64,000 nt of DNA, from NCBI RefSeq assembly GCF_030734285.1, contig NZ_CP132294.1, positions 434,001-498,000 of the forward strand, written 5' to 3'. Shown piece by piece: positions 59,310 to 64,000 of this stretch. This stretch comes from Natronococcus sp. AD-5. GTDB lineage: Archaea > Halobacteriota > Halobacteria > Halobacteriales > Natrialbaceae. The notes under the pieces were generated by a model, which saw only the letters and a list, made by a program, of their open reading frames with translations, had not been told where the DNA came from and ran no database searches. A program made the position numbers and the translations under genes. How positions within the stretch are numbered: position 1 is the first letter of the stretch; the number at the start of each line of letters is the position of its first letter.

Positions 59310-60185
59310 ATGCACGTCGCAGTTACGGGCGGCCGGGGCTCGTCGGGCCGCTGGATCGTCGATCGACTCGCCGACGAACACGCGGTTACGTGTCTCGACC
59401 GGGAACACCCCGGAGAGACGGGCCACCCCGACGTCGACTACCGGGCGTTGGACCTGACCGACTCCGGCGCGGTGTTCGACGCGCTCACGGCCGCGGAGCC
59501 CGACGCGGTCGTCCACTGGGCCGCGATCCCGGTCGCGGGTCGTCACCCGAGCGTGGACCTCTACCGGAACAACACCCTCGCGGCGCACGCTGTTCTGACG
59601 GCCGCCGGTCGCGTGGGGGCCAGAATCGTCCAGGCGTCGTCCGACGGCGCCTACGGCTTCTTCTTCGCCGAGGAGACGCCGGTTCCCGACGAACTCCCGG
59701 TCACCGAGGACCACGCCCTGCGGCCCGAGGATCCGTACGGGCTCTCGAAGGTCGTGACCGAGGAGATCGGCAGGACGGTCGCTCGGAGGGACGGCGTCCC
59801 GGTCTCGTCGGTGCGGCCATCGTGGATCCAGTTCCCCGGCGACTACCCCTGCCGGGACGACGAGTACGTCAGCGACCTCGCGGCCGGCGCCGGCAACTTC
59901 TGGTCGTACGTCGACGTCCGCGACGTCGTCGGTGTGGTCGAGGCCGCCCTGACCGCCGACTTCGCGGGCCACGAAGCGTTCAACTGCGTGGCTCCGGACA
60001 ACGCGCTCGGCCGCCCGCTGCGGGAGTTACTGCGCGAACACTACGGCCGGCTTCCTGAAGACTGCACCGTCGAAGGGGACGCGGCCGCGTACTCGACCGC
60101 GAAAGCGGCGGACGTCCTCGGCTGGGAACCCACCCGGTCGTGGCGCGAGGCGGCCGACGAATCCGTCCCCGAGCCGACGGTGTGA
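59310..60185 (+). CDS. NAD-dependent epimerase/dehydratase (extended SDR)
   Basis: A 291-residue SDR-e protein. VAVTGGRGSSGRWIV gives the nucleotide loop, VHWAAIPVAGRHP and QASSDGAYG the middle motif, and PYGLSKVVTEE the active-site Tyr-x-x-x-Lys. Homologues act on nucleotide sugars or as uronate dehydrogenase-like enzymes. HWAAIPVAGRHPSVDLYRNN differs from typical UDP-glucose epimerases, so the substrate is open. It is divergent from nth. Confidence 0.86.
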   Translation: MHVAVTGGRGSSGRWIVDRLADEHAVTCLDREHPGETGHPDVDYRALDLTDSGAVFDALTAAEPDAVVHWAAIPVAGRHPSVDLYRNNTLAAHAVLTAAGRVGARIVQASSDGAYGFFFAEETPVPDELPVTEDHALRPEDPYGLSKVVTEEIGRTVARRDGVPVSSVRPSWIQFPGDYPCRDDEYVSDLAAGAGNFWSYVDVRDVVGVVEAALTADFAGHEAFNCVAPDNALGRPLRELLREHYGRLPEDCTVEGDAAAYSTAKAADVLGWEPTRSWREAADESVPEPTV

Positions 60186-60260
60186 GGCGGCTCGGATCGA
60201 CGCGACCGGCGGTCGCGGGATGCCGTGAGCTTTAAGCGGCCCTCAACCACCTATCAGGAT

Positions 60261-61244
60261 ATGAAAGCGACCGCGATGGCCCACCCGATCCAGGGGCTGG
60301 TCAAGTACCACGGGATGCGCGACGACATTCGGCGTCTCCCCTACCACGACAGCATCAGCGTCTGTACGGCCCCGAGTCACACCCGAACGACCGTCGAGTT
60401 CTCGATGGAGTACGACGAGGATACCTTCGTCGTCGACGGCGAGGAACTCGAGGGACGAGCCGCCGAGCGCGTCGAGGCCGTCGTCGAGAAGGCCCGCGAC
60501 CGGTCCGACGCCGCGCACACGGTGTACCCGGTGCGCCTCGAGAGCGAGAACAGCTTCCCGACGAACGTCGGCCTGGGATCGTCGTCGTCGGGCTTCGCCG
60601 CCGCGGCGATGGCGCTCGCGGAGGCGGCCGAACTCGACGCCGACCGGGGAACGATCTCGACGATCGCCCGCGTCGGCTCGGCCTCGGCCGCCCGCGCGGT
60701 GACGGGCGCGTTCTCGCAGCTTCACACCGGACTGAACGACGAGGACTGCCGGTCGAAGCGGATTCCGAGCGACCTCCACGAGGACCTGAAGATCGTCATC
60801 GGACTCGTGCCGTACCACAAGGAGACCGAGGACGCTCACGACGAGGCCGCCGACAGCCACATGTTCCAGGCCCGCAACGCCCACATCCACGGCCAGCTCG
60901 CCGAGATGCGCGACGCCCTCCGGAACGACGACTTCGACCGGGCGTTCGAACTCGCCGAGCACGACTCGCTCTCGCTCGCCGCGACGACGATGACCGGCCC
61001 CGAAGGGTGGGTCTACTGGCAGCCGGCGACGCTCGCCGTCTTCAACACCGTTCGCGAACTCCGCGAGGAAGAGGATATTCCGGTCTACTTCTCGACCGAC
61101 ACCGGCGCCAGCGTCTACGTCAACACGACCGAGGAGCACGTCGACCGCGTCGAGGAGGCGGTCGCCGACTGCGGCGTCTCGACGACCGTCTGGGACGTCG
61201 GCGGCCCCGCGCGGCTGCTCGACGAGGACAAGCACCTGTTCTAG
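60261..61244 (+). CDS. mvaD: Phosphomevalonate/diphosphomevalonate decarboxylase
   Basis: A 327-residue GHMP-kinase-fold enzyme starting MKATAMAHPIQGLVKYHGMR. NVGLGSSSSGFAAAAMALAE is the ATP-binding loop. GSASAARAVTGAFSQLHTGL corresponds to the segment that holds the catalytic arginine and aspartate region. YFSTDTGASVYVN completes the fold. In Haloferax volcanii the equivalent enzyme (VanNice and co-workers) was shown to decarboxylate phosphomevalonate to isopentenyl phosphate, so that reaction is likely here. The alternative substrate is the diphosphate. It feeds the same lipid pathway as the prenyl synthase 5 kb away. Confidence 0.88.
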   Translation: MKATAMAHPIQGLVKYHGMRDDIRRLPYHDSISVCTAPSHTRTTVEFSMEYDEDTFVVDGEELEGRAAERVEAVVEKARDRSDAAHTVYPVRLESENSFPTNVGLGSSSSGFAAAAMALAEAAELDADRGTISTIARVGSASAARAVTGAFSQLHTGLNDEDCRSKRIPSDLHEDLKIVIGLVPYHKETEDAHDEAADSHMFQARNAHIHGQLAEMRDALRNDDFDRAFELAEHDSLSLAATTMTGPEGWVYWQPATLAVFNTVRELREEEDIPVYFSTDTGASVYVNTTEEHVDRVEEAVADCGVSTTVWDVGGPARLLDEDKHLF

Positions 61245-61396
61245 GCGGTCCCGACCGTCCGCGGGCCGCCCGCGCCTCGAGGTTCGCAGTGTGGCGACTA
61301 TCCGGTAGTTGCTCGTCGATCTGGGACGGATCGGCCGGTCGAAAAATGGGGTGAGCTACGCCGAATCGGATCGTCCGTGTCGGTTGCGTGTGACGG

Positions 61397-61711
61397 TTAC
61401 CAACGGGGGAGTGTGTGACTCATCGCTCGCAGGGCGGCGCCGACGACGATCAGTGCGATCACCGCCACCGCGAGCCACTGACCGGTGTGGGTCGCGAGCG
61501 CCTCCCCGATCATGCCGAGGAGGTCGACGCCGACTGCCTGCCCGACAGCGAACAGCACGACTGCGAGACCGACGAGTACGACGATCGTCTGAACCGCGGT
61601 CGAAGCCATCCACGCGCCGGGAGCGAACCGCCGACCGCGCGGTTCTTCGTCCGGCGGCCGGCCGCCGTTCGGCTCGGAACGGGACGTACCGCGTTCGTTC
61701 TGTTGGGACAT
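61397..61711 (-). CDS. Small two-helix membrane protein
   Basis: A 104-residue protein. A polar arginine/proline-rich N-terminus (NERGTSRSEPNGGRPPDEEP) precedes two helices, STAVQTIVVLVGLAVVLFAV and WLAVAVIALIVVGAALRAMS, separated by a short loop containing a further weakly hydrophobic stretch (LLGMIGEAL). Codon use fits the window. The family is not recognised. It is isolated, with 292 bp to the next gene upstream. Confidence 0.62.
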   Translation of the reverse strand: MSQQNERGTSRSEPNGGRPPDEEPRGRRFAPGAWMASTAVQTIVVLVGLAVVLFAVGQAVGVDLLGMIGEALATHTGQWLAVAVIALIVVGAALRAMSHTLPRW

Positions 61712-62003
61712 GGGCGATCACCCCGATCGCGGCTACCGTCGTGACACGGATTATTATGCCCCGGATAAGGAATTCTGCCGCTCGCCGACCGTCGGAGAGC
61801 GGACACGAAATCACGTACTAACTCAAAACTGATCTATCCCGGGTGACGCGCTGTGGGCCGACACGCCGCGGTAACGCGTCCGATCTCCGCTCGCTCGCCG
61901 TCCGCTCTTCGCGAATGTCCGATCGACTGTTTGTTTGTCGAAACAGTGTGTTCGGACCGCTGCCAGGAACGCGTCGAGCGACGGTCACGACCGCGATCGC
62001 GTC

Positions 62004-62981
62004 TCAGGTCCAGCGGTCCAGGCCGGTCTGGGTGACGCACTCTTCGATCCGCTCGAAGCTCCGTTCGACTTCGCCGGCGGCGACGCCCCACTCGTCGGTG
62101 ACGTACGCTCTCGCGGCCTCGAGATCCGGCTCGAGCGACGTCTCGAACGCGTAGTCGTCGCTCACGTCGGGATCGCGAAACAGCTGTCGGACCCGGTCGC
62201 CGTACTCGACCGCGTCCCCGCGGGCCTCGAGCACGCTCCAGAGGTCGCCGCGCTCGGTGATCTCGGCGATCGCCGTCTTCGGGCCGATGCCGGAGACGCC
62301 CTCGTTGAAGTCCGTCCCGATGAGGATCGCGGCGTCGATCAGCTGCTCGAGGGTGAGGTCGTGGCGGGCGAGCGTCGCCTCGAGGTCCATGAGTTCGGGA
62401 TCGCCCTTGCTCGTCAGCTGTCGCAGCGTCAGCGGTGCGCCGAAGAGCAGCGCGTCGTAGTCCTCCGAGCCGACGTAGTCGGCGTCGCCGCGCCTGACCA
62501 TGTGGGCGGCCTGGGCCTCGCCCTCGGCGGGGGCCTCGACGATCGGCACGTCGAGCAGCTCGAGCAGCTCCCGGCTCGTCTCCTGGATCGTCGGCGTCAG
62601 CCGCTGCGTGCGGGACTCGAGCCGGGCGATGGCGACCTCGTCGCCCTCCTCGCGGGCGGTCTCGAGCTGGTCCTCGTAGCTCCGGCGCTGTTCGCGACGG
62701 GACTCGATCTCGTCTTCTTTCAGCTGGGAGGGGCCGCCGTCGAAGACCATCACCGGCGTCACGTCGTGTTCGAAAAAGCGCGAAATTCCCTGGACGATCC
62801 CGATGAGGTTCGCGACTTCGGTGCCGTCGGCGGTCGTGTACTTGTCGCTGGCCGTCCACTTGACGGTCGTCGTCAGGTACCGGTAGAGCCAGTTGTGAGC
62901 GTCGACGGCGATGACGCCCTCGATCTCGTCGAACGGCACCTCCTCGATGACCGCGATGTCCCGCAGTGCAGCGTTACCCAT
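62004..62981 (-). CDS. fen: Flap endonuclease 1
   Basis: A 325-residue structure-specific nuclease for Okazaki-fragment and repair flaps. Starting [15 protein letters not shown] at 62981 gives the FEN N-terminus. Metal ligands lie in [11 protein letters not shown] (Asp27), [34 protein letters not shown] and [19 protein letters not shown], the last overlapping the helix-hairpin-helix. The C-terminal QTGLDRWT fits a PCNA-interacting (Q-x-x-L-x-x-aromatic) peptide. The family identity is firm. Confidence 0.94.
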   Translation of the reverse strand: MGNAALRDIAVIEEVPFDEIEGVIAVDAHNWLYRYLTTTVKWTASDKYTTADGTEVANLIGIVQGISRFFEHDVTPVMVFDGGPSQLKEDEIESRREQRRSYEDQLETAREEGDEVAIARLESRTQRLTPTIQETSRELLELLDVPIVEAPAEGEAQAAHMVRRGDADYVGSEDYDALLFGAPLTLRQLTSKGDPELMDLEATLARHDLTLEQLIDAAILIGTDFNEGVSGIGPKTAIAEITERGDLWSVLEARGDAVEYGDRVRQLFRDPDVSDDYAFETSLEPDLEAARAYVTDEWGVAAGEVERSFERIEECVTQTGLDRWT

Positions 62982-63376
62982 TACCGGCCCTTCGTGGGTC
63001 TCGGATTTGAATCGTTGGCTTCTGCTTCCCGCTCGAGATTCTGACGCTAAACGAGGGGCCTCTTCGGTCGGGCCTCTTCGCGGCGGGACCACGCGCTCGG
63101 TCCGAGAGTATCACCGTGATCGCGGCTCTCGAGAACGGCGTCGTGATCACCGACTTCGAGAACGACGACTCGCACGAACGCACGGGATTCCACGCCCTCC
63201 CCAGCCGACTCGCTCGCGTTCGCGAACGCTCGCTCGTCCCTCGCGGTTCGAGTCGCGTCTCGCTGCCGCTCGCCGCGACACTGCGCGCCGGCGAGCCGAT
63301 CGAGCAGTCCGCCACGATCGAACGGTCCGCCGGTTCCTGCTCGCCGGTTCCGGTCCGCTGGATCCAGCCCGTCGTT
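62982..63376. other. Gap between FEN1 and the GNAT gene
   Basis: 395 bp without an assigned gene. A plus-strand GTG-started frame from 63116 (VIAALENGVVITDFENDD...) has GC-rich third positions for about 90 codons, but continues antisense through the acetyltransferase, so it is not accepted. On the minus strand no frame is convincing. FEN1's promoter should lie at the left side. Confidence 0.4.
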
Positions 63377-63949
63377 TCACCCGTCACGTGGCCGGTCGCT
63401 CGTCGCGCGATCCCGTTCCGGGGGTCCGCGGCCGACTCTCGACTCGAGGAATGCCACTTCCTCGCTCGAGAGGTCGCGGTCGCGAAACTCCTCGAGGCCG
63501 GCCCGGTAGCGGTCGCGTCTCGAGGAGTCGTCGCTCGACTCGTCGGCGGGTGTGGGGTACTCGAGGATCAGTTCGGCGATTCCGGTCGTCTCGCCGGTGT
63601 AGCCGAAGCCGGCCCGGTAGAGCGCCTCGTAGGCGAACGGGTTGTTGACCGCGATGCGGAGCCGGTCGTACCCCCGCTCGGCGGCCCGATCGCGGACGTG
63701 GCGGACGAGCTCCGGGCCGATTCCGTCGCCGCGACGGTCTCGAGCGACGGTGACGTAGCGCAGCCAGAGGGTCTTCTCGTCCGTCCGGTCCTCGTTGAAC
63801 GCGACGGCCGCGACGACCGTTCCGCGTTCGTCTCGAGCGACCGCCTTCCCCGTGTTCGTCATAACGAACTTCCCGGCGTAGCTGAACCGCTCGTGGTCGA
63901 GACGCAGTTTCGGTCCGTCGGGCGGCCACCCCAGCAGTTCGTACTCCAC
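63377..63949 (-). CDS. GNAT-family N-acetyltransferase
   Basis: A 190-residue acyltransferase. The acetyl-CoA motif A is VTVARDRRGDGIGPELVRHV (R-x-x-G-x-G-x pattern), followed by a helix (RDRAAERGYDRLRIAV) and the motif B segment NPFAYEALYRAGFGYTGETTG. The acidic C-terminal tail (about residues 135-190) is longer than usual and includes SSDDSSRRDRYRAGLEEF. The substrate may be an amino group of a protein or small molecule; it cannot be told from sequence. Confidence 0.85.
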   Translation of the reverse strand: MEYELLGWPPDGPKLRLDHERFSYAGKFVMTNTGKAVARDERGTVVAAVAFNEDRTDEKTLWLRYVTVARDRRGDGIGPELVRHVRDRAAERGYDRLRIAVNNPFAYEALYRAGFGYTGETTGIAELILEYPTPADESSDDSSRRDRYRAGLEEFRDRDLSSEEVAFLESRVGRGPPERDRATSDRPRDG

Positions 63950-64000
63950 ACTCGTCGTTCACGTTCCGGCTACTAAGAGCCACGTATCGGCACCGACCGT

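Noticed and set aside
63116-63976. 286-codon plus-strand frame
   Set aside because: Most of it is antisense to the GNAT acetyltransferase. Its first 90 codons look biased, but no motif supports a gene.
1-64000. CRISPR array, rRNA operon or intact insertion sequence
   Set aside because: No regularly spaced direct repeats, rRNA sequence or transposase frame was noticed on reading the window.

Overview
The window is chromosomal DNA of a haloarchaeon (class Halobacteria; the gene repertoire fits Natrialbales, but the genus cannot be fixed from the sequence alone). The support is: high GC with strong GC preference at third codon positions, very acidic proteins, many twin-arginine signals, TATA boxes 23-35 bp before start codons with little or no leader, a tRNA-Gln(UUG) with a short intron, HalOD1 and bacterio-opsin-activator-type HTH proteins, a fused NuoCD with no NuoEFG, a fused heme A/heme O synthase, and a decarboxylase of the archaeal mevalonate pathway. 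I see no rRNA, CRISPR array, complete insertion sequence or replication origin.

Layout. 1-5 kb: 5' part of an acyl-CoA carboxylase carboxyltransferase gene with a fused epsilon-like N-terminus, a secreted S1-like protease, and a gluconeogenic pair (class I aldolase and fructose-1,6-bisphosphatase) in one operon. 5-10.5 kb: 3-hydroxyacyl-CoA dehydrogenase, envelope proteins, a squalene synthase and an acyl-CoA dehydrogenase. 10.4-14.8 kb: accessory segment with partly lower GC: a small frameshifted membrane gene, a PadR regulator, a CNNM/CBS transporter-like protein, an unannotated 57-aa zinc-ribbon protein, an HTH-10 regulator, a DUF3267 metalloprotease-like protein and a small haloarchaeal protein. 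14.8-25.6 kb: heme O/A synthase fusion, DsbA-like lipoprotein, two oxidoreductases, an ABC-2 exporter, a Tat-exported LVIVD propeller, a Gfo/Idh/MocA dehydrogenase, a 50-aa zinc-finger protein, DUF420 and HalOD1 proteins.

26-31 kb holds two tandem, paralogous, Tat-exported subtilases; one is broken by a frameshift. 31.6-32.5 kb holds the intron-containing tRNA-Gln and an HNH-endonuclease gene that has lost its start codon and carries an in-frame amber. 32.6-36.3 kb: aminotransferase with lumazine synthase (riboflavin), then purK-purE (purines) behind a 16-bp palindrome.

36.6-47.1 kb is a complete complex I operon (nuoA, B, CD, H, I, J1, J2, K, L, M, N), with most genes joined by ATGA overlaps and without the NADH-input module, so another electron donor must be used. 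It is followed by a TrkA-N/DHH phosphoesterase, a CBS-ParB protein, an atypical SDR and methylmalonyl-CoA mutase large subunit. 52.2-53.4 kb: four small membrane proteins, one only 28 aa. 53.7-64 kb: a second Gfo/Idh/MocA enzyme, polyprenyl synthase, M28 peptidase, an NAD-kinase-like protein without the usual GGDG motif, endonuclease III, an epimerase, (di)phosphomevalonate decarboxylase, FEN1 and a GNAT acetyltransferase. Polyprenyl synthase, squalene synthase and the mevalonate decarboxylase cover three steps of isoprenoid metabolism; the acyl-CoA dehydrogenase, hydroxyacyl-CoA dehydrogenase, carboxyltransferase and methylmalonyl-CoA mutase point to fatty-acid/propionyl-CoA metabolism feeding respiration. 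No wholly new multi-gene system is evident. The least explained items are the broken genes, the palindromic promoter elements, the sub-60-aa proteins and the degenerate NAD kinase.
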